Below, in pieces: positions 55,065 to 64,000 of a stretch of 64,000 nt of DNA (position 1 is its first letter; every line of letters begins with the position of its first letter). The stretch is taken from the NCBI RefSeq assembly GCF_001659605.2, contig NC_035170.2, forward strand, positions 186,001-250,000, in the 5' to 3' direction. Source of the stretch: Manihot esculenta (taxonomy: Eukaryota; Streptophyta; Magnoliopsida; Malpighiales; Euphorbiaceae). Under the pieces are notes generated by a model. The model saw only the letters and a list, made by a program, of their open reading frames with translations. It searched no databases and was not told the DNA's origin. The position numbers and the translations under genes were made by a program.

Positions 55065-57026
55065 TGTAATACCCGGCTAGACTCTGGTATTGGAATTCCT
55101 ACCGTCCGATGGAATCTCAGATGTCGGAGACCTCTAGAAGGGTAAAATCATGTTTTCATAAAATGTTTTAATGTATTTAATGATTTTAAGTAAGAAAGGA
55201 ATTGAGTTTTGAATGAAAAAGGACCAAGGAGGCATTTACAGGTTCGGCTGCCGAACCTCAAGTTCGGCCGCCGAACATTGGATGGTTTAGGGGGCAAGTT
55301 AGGCTTCCGCAAGTCTCAAAGGTTCGGCCACCGAACCTCATGTTTGGCCCCCGAACTTGCATGAGATGTGGGGGCACGTTCGGCTGCCGAAAGGTGGTCT
55401 GCCAGCCCTATATAAGAGCTCCATGGCCGAAACGGGCGAGTTTTCTCCCCATTTTTGGCCACGGTGAGTTCATGCTCTCCTACGGTTCATTTTTGATGTT
55501 TTTCCTCCGATCTTTCATGTTTTAATAAGCTTTATGTTGGTTTGAAGAGATTTGAGCAAAAAGAGCAAGTTTTGGAAAACTTGGAGACCAAAGAGCGGAT
55601 CTCTCCCATCTCCGAGTTGGATCGTCTCTCCTCTCGTTCTACAAGAGGTAAGAGTAGATCTGTAGTTCCTTTCATGTTTTAAGTGAGTTTTATGAAGTTT
55701 CTTGGGGTAGAAATGCATGTGTAGGTTTATGTGGAGTTTATGGGTTTACTGTGCGTTTGTGAACAATGTATGTTGGTTATGCATGTTTGGTATGTTGTAG
55801 ATGGGGTTTAGGATAGTTTGAAGCCCCTAGGAACTTGTATGCTTGAGTATGCGTGTTGTAGAATAGGAAAATGCATGATTGAATGAGTTGGGAGGCGTTT
55901 GTGCATGTTGGAGCCGAGTTTCTGCCCTTTGGGAGAAACCAGGTTCGGCAGCCGAAGGCTCTTTCGGCCGCTGAACCTACCTGTGGTAGCATGTATCGGC
56001 TGCCGAACCCTACCCCCGAAAGTGGACTTTCGGCTCTAGAAGGGAGTTTCGGCCGCCAAACATGCATGAGTTTCGTCTCTGGAGGGAACCTTCGGCCGCT
56101 GAAAGTGCCGCCGAAGGTGCATGAGTTTCGGCTCTGGAGGGCCTTTCGGCCGCCGAACCTGCCGCCAAAAGTGCCCTGTCCAGCCCTCCTTTGCATGATT
56201 TCCTTGATTGTTTTAAGGTGTTTTAGGGGGTTTTGGGGGAGTATTTTAGAGTCATGTTCATGGATGTTTGGTCCCTCATTTGAGTCCACCTGTGTAGGTT
56301 TGGACCCGAGGAACCGAGGCCCTCAGCAGTGAGAAAGCTGCTTCAGAGTCTTTAGAGCTTCAGCCAGAGGTGAGTGGAATAACTCCTTATGCTTTAAAAT
56401 AAATAAATCAGTTTTAACATTATTCACGCATCATGAATGCTATGAGATATAATAGGATGTTTGCATTAGAATTCACGAATATGTTACATTGCATATTATG
56501 TTGATGATGTGGATGAATGTTGAATGATCCTTTAGTCCTCGTATGGTATGACATGATGTGATATGGTATGGTATGGAAGTCCAGGTCGAGGCCCATTCTA
56601 CGCCCCTGGCACTATAGTAAAAGAAAGACCAGGTCGAGGCCCATTCTACGCCCCTGGCATTATTGGAATGTTATGTTATGTATGTTATGATAAGGGAAAG
56701 ACTAGGTCGAGGCCCATTCTACGCCCCTGGCACTATTGGAATGTGTTGAGGACTATTGGTGACAAATTCATCCTTGATGTGATTAGCTGTGATGTGATGC
56801 ATTCCATGTTACCATGTGTTTTAATTATAATGTTCCATTATTCTGCTCACTGGGCTCTACTAGCTCACCCCTCTCCCTTAATCCCCAGGTTTGCAGGTAC
56901 AGGATAGACCAGGAGGTCAGCAAGAGTAATGAAGTTATGGTCATGTAATAGCTAGTGTGGACATGATAAATGCTAATATGTTATGTTTAGTACAGTCATG
57001 TAAAAGTATAGTATTGAATGTAATGT
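55065..57026 (+). mobile_element. Family P LTR interrupted by another family P insertion
   Basis: Starts TGTAATACCCGGCTAGACTC inside the Tat-3 3' LTR (preceding bases AAACA). It follows the LTR consensus with TATA box CTATATAAG at about 55408, palindrome clusters at about 55240-55390 and 55940-56165, and three minisatellite units at 56580-56740. It breaks off after ATTGAATGTAATGT at 57026, where a second LTR begins. Its last roughly 300 bp, and whether it is solo, cannot be seen. Confidence 0.88.
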
Positions 57027-59302
57027 TGTAATACCCGGCTAGACTTCGGTATCGGAATTCCTACCATCTGGTGGAATCTCGGATGTCGGAAGCCTCTAGT
57101 AGGGTAGAAACATGTTTTCATAAAATGTTTTAAGGTATTTCATGGTTTTAAGTAAAATGGAAATGAGTTTTTGCATAAAAACAATCTTGGAGGAAAACTC
57201 AGGTTCGGCCGCCGAACCTCAAGTTCGGCCGCCGAACCTCAAGTTCGGCCGCCGAACATGCATGCCTTCGGGAGCGCCTTTAGGCCCTCGAAAGCATAAG
57301 TGAGGAAAGTCCAGGTTCGGCCGCCGAACCTCAAGTTCGGCCGCCGAACATGGCATGCATGCGGAGGCACGTTCGGCCCCCGAATGTGGCCTGGCCAGCC
57401 ACTATAAAAGGGTCCCTTAGCCGAAAACGGGCGAGCTTTTTTCCCCATTTTCGGCCAAGGTGAGCTCTCCACCGTCCCTCACCGATCTTGAGTTCTTTCC
57501 TTCCAATCCTACTCGATTTTCATGAGTTTTTACTTTGTTTTGAAGATTTTCAAGCTTTGAGCAAAGTTTTGGAGCTTTGAAGTTCAAGGGAACTCAACCC
57601 CTCCCATCTCCAAGTTTAGGTTGTCTCTCTCTCGATCTCCACGAGGTAGGAGCCGATCTTAAGCTCATTGCATGTTTTAAGTAAGTTTTAAGTGGATCTA
57701 TGGGGTAGAATGCATGTTTAGCTCATGGTTAGGTTTATGGGTTTTATATGTGTTTGTGAACAATGTGAGTTGCTTGTTGTGTTGTAGTTGGGGTTTTTGA
57801 TGGTTTGATGCCCCTAGAACTTGTATGCTTGTTTGTGCATGTTTGGGAATATTGTAGAATAGGTTTATACATGATTGGGTAGTTTTGGAGGCAATGTGCA
57901 TAGAAGAGCTGAGTTTCTGCCACTAAGGGAGAAACCAGGTTCGGCAGCCGAAGGAACTTTCGGCTGCCGAACATGCTTGTGGAGGCAGCCTTCGGCTGCC
58001 GAAGCTTGCCCCCGAAAGAGGACTTTCGTCTCTGTCTGGGAGTTTCGGCCGCCGAAAGTGCCGCCGAACATGCATGAGTTTCGCCTCTGTCTGGGAGTTT
58101 CGGCTGCCGAAGGTGCCGCCGAACCTGCCTGACTTTCGGCTCTGAAGGGACTTTCGGCCGCCGAACCTGCCGCCGAAAGTGCCTTGTCCAGCCCTCTCTT
58201 GCATGTTTTTCTATGATTGTTTCATGATGTTTTAGGGGGGTTTTTGGGGAGTAGTTTAGAGTTATGTTCTTGTTTGTTTGGTCCCTCATTTGAGTCCACC
58301 TGTGTAGGTTCGGACCCGAGGAACCGAGGACCCTAGCAGTGAGTCAGCTGCTCCAGTGTCTGGTCAGAGCTACCCAGAGGTGAGTGGAATAACTTATTAT
58401 GTTTTAAAGCAAATAATGGACTTTTTAGCATGTTTCACGCATCATGAATGCCATGAGATATACTAGGTTGTTTGCATTAGAATTCACGAATATGTTGCAT
58501 TGCATACTTTATTGTTGATTGATGTGGATGAACGTTGGATGATCCAAAGCCCTCGATCTATGATATGACGATGTGATATGTACAGTACGGAATGTAAGAG
58601 CAGTGGGACCCATTCTACGTTCGCTGGCACCATGTAAGGGAAAGACCAGGACCCATTCTACGTTCTGGCACAGTTGGACTATGTAGAGGGCTATTGGTGA
58701 CAAGTTCATCCTTGATGTGATTAGCTGTGATGTGATGCATTCCATGATCCATATGATTTAAATGTTTTTATTATTCTGCTCACTGGGCTCTAGTAGCTCA
58801 CCCCTCTCCCATTTCCCCAGGATTTGCAGGTACAGGGTAGACCAGGAGATCCGTAAGAGTAATGAAGTCATGTGTATGTAATAGATAGTGTGGACATGAT
58901 AAATGTATTAATGTTATGTAAAAGTACAGTTTTAGTCATGTAATGACTTTGAGGATTAGAGGTTGTGCTTGACTATATGTATAAGATATCCCTTTTAATA
59001 CATGATCTTAGATATTTTATGATGAGTATGCAAACCAACTCAACGTATGATGTATCGCCCATTGGGGCATTGATGAGATCCCACAGAGGGGTCATGATTA
59101 TGTTTATGCTATGTACAGTGCATGCACAGGTTGAGTTTGGTGTATGAACGAAAGAAAAGTTTTAAATTTTTATGTATTTTCTTGATCATGTATGGGATTA
59201 AACAGGTTTTTAGGTTGCATGTTAGGCTTGCTACGGGTCCCGGTGGTTTTAAGCCGACCTGGATCCTAGCGCCGGTAGCGGTCCGATTCTCGGGTCGTTA
59301 CA
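57027..59302 (+). repeat. Family P 5' LTR of the left half of a head-to-head pair
   Basis: 2276 bp, starts TGTAATACCCGGCTAGACTT, ends GGGTCGTTACA; preceded by AATGT. TATA box at about 57402 with five perfect or near-perfect palindromes just upstream (57204-57350). It is followed by a primer-binding site and gag, so it is a 5' LTR, not a solo one. It would transcribe rightwards into the junction at about 60.95 kb. Confidence 0.92.
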
Positions 59303-59306
59303 GAAA

Positions 59307-59318
59307 TGGTATCAGAGC
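59307..59318 (+). promoter_or_regulatory. Primer-binding site for initiator tRNA-Met (left half)
   Basis: TGGTATCAGAGC four bases after the LTR. Confidence 0.92.
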
Positions 59319-59574
59319 CCTAGGTTCATAGGATCGGACCTAGAGTGTCGGGCTCATAGATGTTATAGAAGGTCAAGCACAATAGGAAAGATCATGTCCA
59401 CTAGGATAGGATGTGGAGTCCTGTCTTGTATGATGATGTGAAATGCCATGATTATATACATGTGCATTGATGCTATGATATGAATGATGTATATGTGATG
59501 AGGGTTCATGTGTGCCTACATGAACCATATGATGCTAATGTTTGTGTGATGTGTACTGTTTTTTAGAAAACAGG

Positions 59575-60955
59575 ATGAGAGGAACTCGTCGATCTGCACG
59601 ATTGACTGGAGTGCCACCTGAGGATGAGGGCACGAGCGCCCGTCCTCCTACATTGCCTAGGGCAATGTCATGTAGAGCAAACAGAGAAAGAGTGTCAAGG
59701 GACCCTAGAAGGTCTTTTGATGCTAGCAGAAGGGGGACAGATAGAGGAGGAAGTTCTTCAGATGTGAGGGAGGTTATGGAAGAGGATCAGAGGAGGGATG
59801 GGAATCTGGATGTTAGCATGGAGGAAGAGGGGACAGGGGAGTCACAGGGAGGCGTTCAGGCCTCGGGGTATGGTTTTCCACCCCATTATCCACCCTTCCC
59901 ACAGGGTTCAGGGTATCCGATGGGAGGTACATCGGATTATTTCAGTTTTAACCCCTACCCTACCTACATGCCTTATCCACCTTTCTATCCACCTTACACA
60001 CAGTACCCAGCTTATCCACCCTCACCCTTCTATCCAAACCCGGCAAACCCCACCTCGGGGAATGCTGCACCCCCACCTCCACCACCTACAGAACCAGCAG
60101 CCCCAGTTACTCAACATTCTAGACCTAGCTCAGCCAGTGGGAGCAAGGTAAAGATGACAGATTACCTCAAGCTGGATGCTCCCAAATACAAGTCAGGGGA
60201 TGACCCTTTTGAGTATCTGAGAGTAGTGAAGACAATAACTGATGAGCTAGGGGCGGATGATAGCAGGGCCATTCAGATGGCAGGGTTCACCTTAAAGTGC
60301 AAGAAGGCACGGGAATGGTTCAAGTGTTATGTGGACCTGAGACTAGACGGCATGACATGGGAAGAATTTGCAAATGAGTTCGCTGGATGGGCTTTTCCAG
60401 ACAGTTCCAGAGAACTGAAGATGATTGAGTTTGAATAGCTGAGGCAGACAGAACACATGAGTGTGGAGGAGTTCACGGATAAATTCTTGGAGCTATTGCC
60501 TTTTTCAGGGCAAGCTCTAGATACCGATTCGAAGAAAGCCAAGAGATATGTTATGAAGCTGCATTCCAGGTACTCCTCGTTGATTCAGTCAGTTGAGAGG
60601 GAAGTTTCCACACTGTGGTGGATATGGCTCGAAGGATGGAGGCAAGTGCTATAGTTGAGGGGTCAGTGAAGCCGTCAGTGACCCAGTCTTCAAGGGTTAA
60701 GACCCTAGGCAGAGGAGGGCCAGGTCTCTCTTCTCAGGGCTCAAGTAGCAAGAGGTGGAATAACACCACCAAGAAACCGAAGAAGAACAAGTTTTGGAGT
60801 AAGTTGAAATCCGGTCTAGGATTCGGCGGTGGCTCGAGCTCAGGTTCAGACGGTACAGAATGCCAAAGGTGTGGGAGGCCGCACAAAGGACTGTGTCGAG
60901 CTGGGACTAATATATGTTTCAGATGTGGACAGGAGGGACATCCTCGCCCAGAGAG
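59575..60955 (+). pseudogene. gag: Family P gag (left half), broken by a stop and a frameshift
   Basis: ATG 59575 opens [19 protein letters not shown], same start as the other copies. Order: basic N-terminus, Pro/Tyr-rich segment (YPTYMPYPPFYPPYTQYPAY), capsid-like domain ([37 protein letters not shown]). A TAG at 60436 replaces the Gln codon of LRQ. Text resumes as LRQTEHMSVEEFTDKFLELL, loses one A near 60602 (frameshift at VERE), and continues in the next frame through [16 protein letters not shown] and the knuckle CFRCGQEGH near 60920-60945. There it is fused to inverted gag sequence. Protease onwards is absent. Confidence 0.88.
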
Positions 60956-62106
60956 GAGAGATTAGCATCACTCGTCCCCGGGATTTGGAAACCCGAAGAC
61001 TGTGCCACAGACTGTTTAACTGTCCCTTGGATAATGGCACTAGCCTCCATTCTCCGTGCCATATCCACTATAGCATGGAAGCTCTCCCTTTCTGCTGATT
61101 GAGCCAACGAGGAATACCTGGAGTGAAGCTTCATAACATATCTCCTAGACTTCTTTAGGTCTGTGTCAATACCTTGTCCTGCAAACGGCAACAGCTCCAG
61201 GAACCTGTCCGTAAACTCCTCTACGCTCATCTCTTCCGTCTGCCTTAGCTGCTCAAACTCAATCATCTTCAGTTCTCTGGAACTATCTGGAAAAGCCCAT
61301 CCTACAAACTCATTGGCAAACTGCTCCCAGGATAAGCTCTCCAACCTTGGGTCCACATAGTTTTTGAACCATTCCCTTGCTTTCTTGCATTTCAATGTGA
61401 ACCCTGCCATCTGAATGGCTCTACTGTCACTTGCTCCTAGCTCATCTGTTATCATCTTTACCGTTCTGAGGTACTCAAAAGGGTCATCGCCTGCTTCGAA
61501 CTTGGGGGCATCCAACTTGAGGTAATCCGTCATCTTTACTTTACCCCCAACTGATGAACCAGGTTTGGGTATCCGGACATCAGGGACTATTGGTTCTGCT
61601 GGTGGAGGAGGAGGTGCAGCATCCCCTGGGTTAGGGTTTGCTGGACCTGGGAAAAAGGGTGAGGATGGAAACATAGGGTACTGTGGGTACGGTGGGTAAA
61701 AGGGAGGATAGGGCATAAAGGTGGGATATGGGTTATGGCTAAAGAAATCTGATGTACCTCCCATCGGATACCCTGGCCCTTGCGGGTAGGGTGGATACTG
61801 TGGTGGAACAAAGCCCGAGGCGTGCGTGCCTCCTTGGGACTCTCCCATATCCTCTACTGACACACTCATGCCCAAACTACTATCTCTTCTCTGGTTATCC
61901 TCCTCTGTTTCCATCACATCCGCTGACATACCTTCATGAACTGATCTCCTCCGACCTGCATCAAAAGACCTTCTAGGGTCCCTTGATGTATTATCCCTGA
62001 TCGTCCTACAAGATCTTGCCCTCTGCAGAGCAGGGGGATGGGCATCCATGCCCTCATTCTCTGGCGGAGCTCCAGTCAATCTAGCAGATCGACGAGTTCC
62101 TCTCAT
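60919..62106 (-). CDS. gag: Family P gag (right half, inverted), truncated before the zinc knuckle
   Basis: ATG 62106 ([20 protein letters not shown]); the frame extends upstream to 62172 but the shared start is preferred. It holds the Pro/Tyr-rich segment (YPTFMPYPPFYPPYPQYPMF), capsid-like domain ([40 protein letters not shown]) and [20 protein letters not shown]. It ends with SSGFQIPGTSDANLSSL, then GEDVPPVHI-stop, which is antisense reading of the left gag. The capsid-like domain is uninterrupted, so this copy could still make a shortened gag without the zinc knuckle. It differs clearly from the left copy, so the two halves come from different elements. Confidence 0.88.
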   Translation of the reverse strand: MRGTRRSARLTGAPPENEGMDAHPPALQRARSCRTIRDNTSRDPRRSFDAGRRRSVHEGMSADVMETEEDNQRRDSSLGMSVSVEDMGESQGGTHASGFVPPQYPPYPQGPGYPMGGTSDFFSHNPYPTFMPYPPFYPPYPQYPMFPSSPFFPGPANPNPGDAAPPPPPAEPIVPDVRIPKPGSSVGGKVKMTDYLKLDAPKFEAGDDPFEYLRTVKMITDELGASDSRAIQMAGFTLKCKKAREWFKNYVDPRLESLSWEQFANEFVGWAFPDSSRELKMIEFEQLRQTEEMSVEEFTDRFLELLPFAGQGIDTDLKKSRRYVMKLHSRYSSLAQSAERESFHAIVDMARRMEASAIIQGTVKQSVAQSSGFQIPGTSDANLSSLGEDVPPVHI

Positions 62107-62354
62107 CTTGACTTCTGAAAGCATAACGTAGCACATAAACATTAGCATCTTATGGTTCATGTGGAAACACACGAACCTACATCACATACATAGCATATCA
62201 TGAATGCACATGCATAAAATCATGGCATTTCACATCATCATACAAGACAGGACTCCACATCCTATCCTAGTGGACATGATCTCTCCTATTGTGCTTGCCC
62301 TTCTATAACCTCTATGAGCCCGACACACTATAGGTCCGACCATGTGAACCTAGG

Positions 62355-62366
62355 GCTCTGATACCA
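62355..62366 (-). promoter_or_regulatory. Primer-binding site for initiator tRNA-Met (right half)
   Basis: TGGTATCAGAGC on the minus strand, three bases from the LTR beginning at 62370. Confidence 0.92.
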
Positions 62367-62369
62367 TTC

Positions 62370-64000
62370 TGTAACAACCCGAAAATCCGGACCGCTACCG
62401 GCGCTAGGATCCAGATCAGCATAAGGCCGCCGGGACCCGTAGCAAGCCTACTATGCATCCTGTACAGCTGGTATAATCCCAAACATGATCAAACATATCC
62501 ATAAAACATTTAAAACTTTACCTTTAACCAGTTTGACCTGTGTATGCACTATGACTGAACTCATAGAACCCCTAGGGTCAGCATACCCTATGTCAAACTC
62601 GGTCCATCACATGTAACAACATAAAATAAAACTCATGTACAAAGGGATTATCCAACTCGGGCCAAGCACAATACTATAACTCTGAACATATAACATAATA
62701 TCATTATGCAATACAACTCCTTTTTACAACAATACATAACCTTACATTACATCATGTCCACTACTATTCTATTACATAAACATGACCATGGACGTAACCT
62801 GCTGATCTCCTGACTATCTCTGACCCTGCAAACCTGGGGTTAGGGGAGAGGGGTGAGCTAAAAAGCCCAGTGAGCAGAAACCATAAAAGAAAACAGTTCA
62901 TTTTAACGTATGCTATCATGGAATGCGTCACATCACAAATATATCACTTCAAGGATGAATCTGTCACCAATAGCCCTCTACATATCAATCTCGTACCATA
63001 ACAAGTCAACAATACTCTATGCCAGGGGCGATACGGCCACGCCTGGACTTTACATACTCTATGCCAGGGGCGATACGGCCACACCTGGACTTCTCATCTC
63101 ATATCATATCGTACATGTCATATCATATTTTTCCATATCATGTCATAACATACTGAGGGCTAGAGGATCATCCAGTATCCATCCACATCATTGTCATCGT
63201 ATTTTGCAATGCATCATATTCGTGAATTCTAATGCAAACAACCTATTGCATAACATGGTATTCATGATGCATGAACATGCTTGAACATGCTGAAAACATT
63301 TGATTTAAAACATAAGGGTTAGTTCCACTCACCTCTGGCTAGCTCTGGACTAACTCTGAAACAGCTAACACTGCTAAACACCTCGGTTCCTCGGGTCCGA
63401 TCCTACACAGGTGGACTCCAGTGAGGTGCCAACATACTCTAAACAACTCATAAACAACTACCCAAAAACCCTCTAAAGCATCACTTAAACATGCATAGAA
63501 AACACTCAAGAAAAGGCTGGACAGGGCACTTTCGGCGGCACCTTCGGCGGCCGAAAGTCCCAGACAGAGACGAAAGTCGGGCAGGTTCAACGGCACCTTC
63601 GCCGGCCGAACCCTCTCTCTAGAGACGAAAGTCAGGCACTTTCGGCGGCCGAACATTACCTTCGGCGGCCGAAAGTCTGCTTTCAAGCCAAAACTCAACT
63701 TTCGGGGGCAAGGTTAGGCGGCCAATCCCTACATCCTCAGGCAGGTTCGGCGGCCGAAACCACCTTCGGCGGCCGAACCTGAGTTCATCCAGAACTCAGC
63801 CTTTGTGCATTTCAAGCCTTCCAAACCTTCCATACACCCCAAAACAAGCACCCAACTTCTCAAACACATGCATACATCCTTAACCATGCACAAAGGAGCT
63901 CAAACAAGCTTAAACTCCCAACACAAACATCACAAGAACATACATTATCATACATTGGGCATAAAACCCACATGAACCCTAACATGCATATCTACCCATA
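62370..64000 (-). repeat. Family P 5' LTR of the right half, runs off the window
   Basis: Starts TGTAACAACCCGAAAATCCG (minus orientation LTR end). Contains two minisatellite units (GCCAGGGGCGATACGGCCAC) at about 63020-63090 and a palindrome cluster at 63530-63780. The TATA box and LTR start lie beyond 64000. It would transcribe leftwards, towards the left half. Confidence 0.9.

Noticed and set aside
59290..62385. A simple perfect palindrome or assembly mirror at 61 kb
   Set aside because: The two gag arms differ at many residues and the LTRs differ too, so it is not a mirrored duplicate of one read. An assembly join of two different copies remains possible and is covered in the findings.
1..64000. 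Host protein-coding gene, tRNA or rRNA gene
   Set aside because: Every substantial frame maps to retrotransposon gag, pol or the Tat antisense gene. The tRNA-like matches are primer-binding sites of 12-18 bases, not tRNA genes.

Overview
The window is repeat-dense nuclear DNA of a flowering plant. Nothing in it looks like a host gene, RNA gene, CRISPR array or bacterial feature. It is a nest of Ty3/gypsy LTR retrotransposons, as expected of pericentromeric or other heterochromatin. The plant initiator-tRNA primer sites, the chromodomain pol, and the Tat-type pol with a second RNase H all point to an angiosperm. LTR style loosely suggests a Euphorbiaceae genome (cassava or rubber-tree type), but that is a low-confidence guess.

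Two retrotransposon lineages dominate. The younger is a chromovirus of the Tekay/Del type, called family P here because its roughly 2.2-kb LTRs are full of the 13-bp palindrome TTCGGCCGCCGAA. Its LTRs begin TGTAATACCCGGCTAGACTC and end GGGTCGTTACA or close variants. Family P appears as two full-ended elements with 5-bp target duplications (1677-9562, minus; 39880-48170, plus), six solo LTRs (10387, 22106, 25069, 27991, 28850, 33450), an interrupted LTR (55065), and a head-to-head pair of 5' halves (57027 to the window end). The older lineage is Tat-like and occurs three times: Tat-1 (plus, about 660-13850, gag relic), Tat-2 (minus, about 15050-21090, pol relic) and Tat-3 (plus, 21932 to beyond 55064).

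Layout. 1-660 is AT-rich DNA with a probable MITE relic. 660-13850 is Tat-1, whose gag is split by a family P element, a 471-bp hAT-type MITE and a solo LTR. 13860-15050 is unassigned. 15050-21090 is Tat-2 (3' LTR, 78-80-bp repeat array, decayed integrase, RNase H and RT). 21090-21931 is AT-rich. 21932-55064 is Tat-3: 5' LTR, primer site, gag, protease, RT, RNase H, second RNase H, integrase, 95-bp repeats, an antisense multi-exon gene, polypurine tract and the start of the 3' LTR. It has been stretched to about 33 kb by six insertion events and one nested LTR; removing them leaves about 11.6 kb, a normal Tat size. From 55065 on, family P copies are stacked inside the Tat-3 3' LTR.

Working together. 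Neither full-ended family P copy is autonomous. The copy at 1677 keeps gag, protease and the N-terminal part of RT but has lost the rest of RT, RNase H and most of integrase. The copy at 39880 keeps protease through chromodomain in one open frame but has lost nearly all gag. Their LTRs are almost identical within each element, so both inserted recently and probably moved with proteins supplied in trans. The head-to-head pair near 61 kb places two LTR promoters facing each other across a gag inverted repeat, a structure that could make double-stranded RNA against the family.
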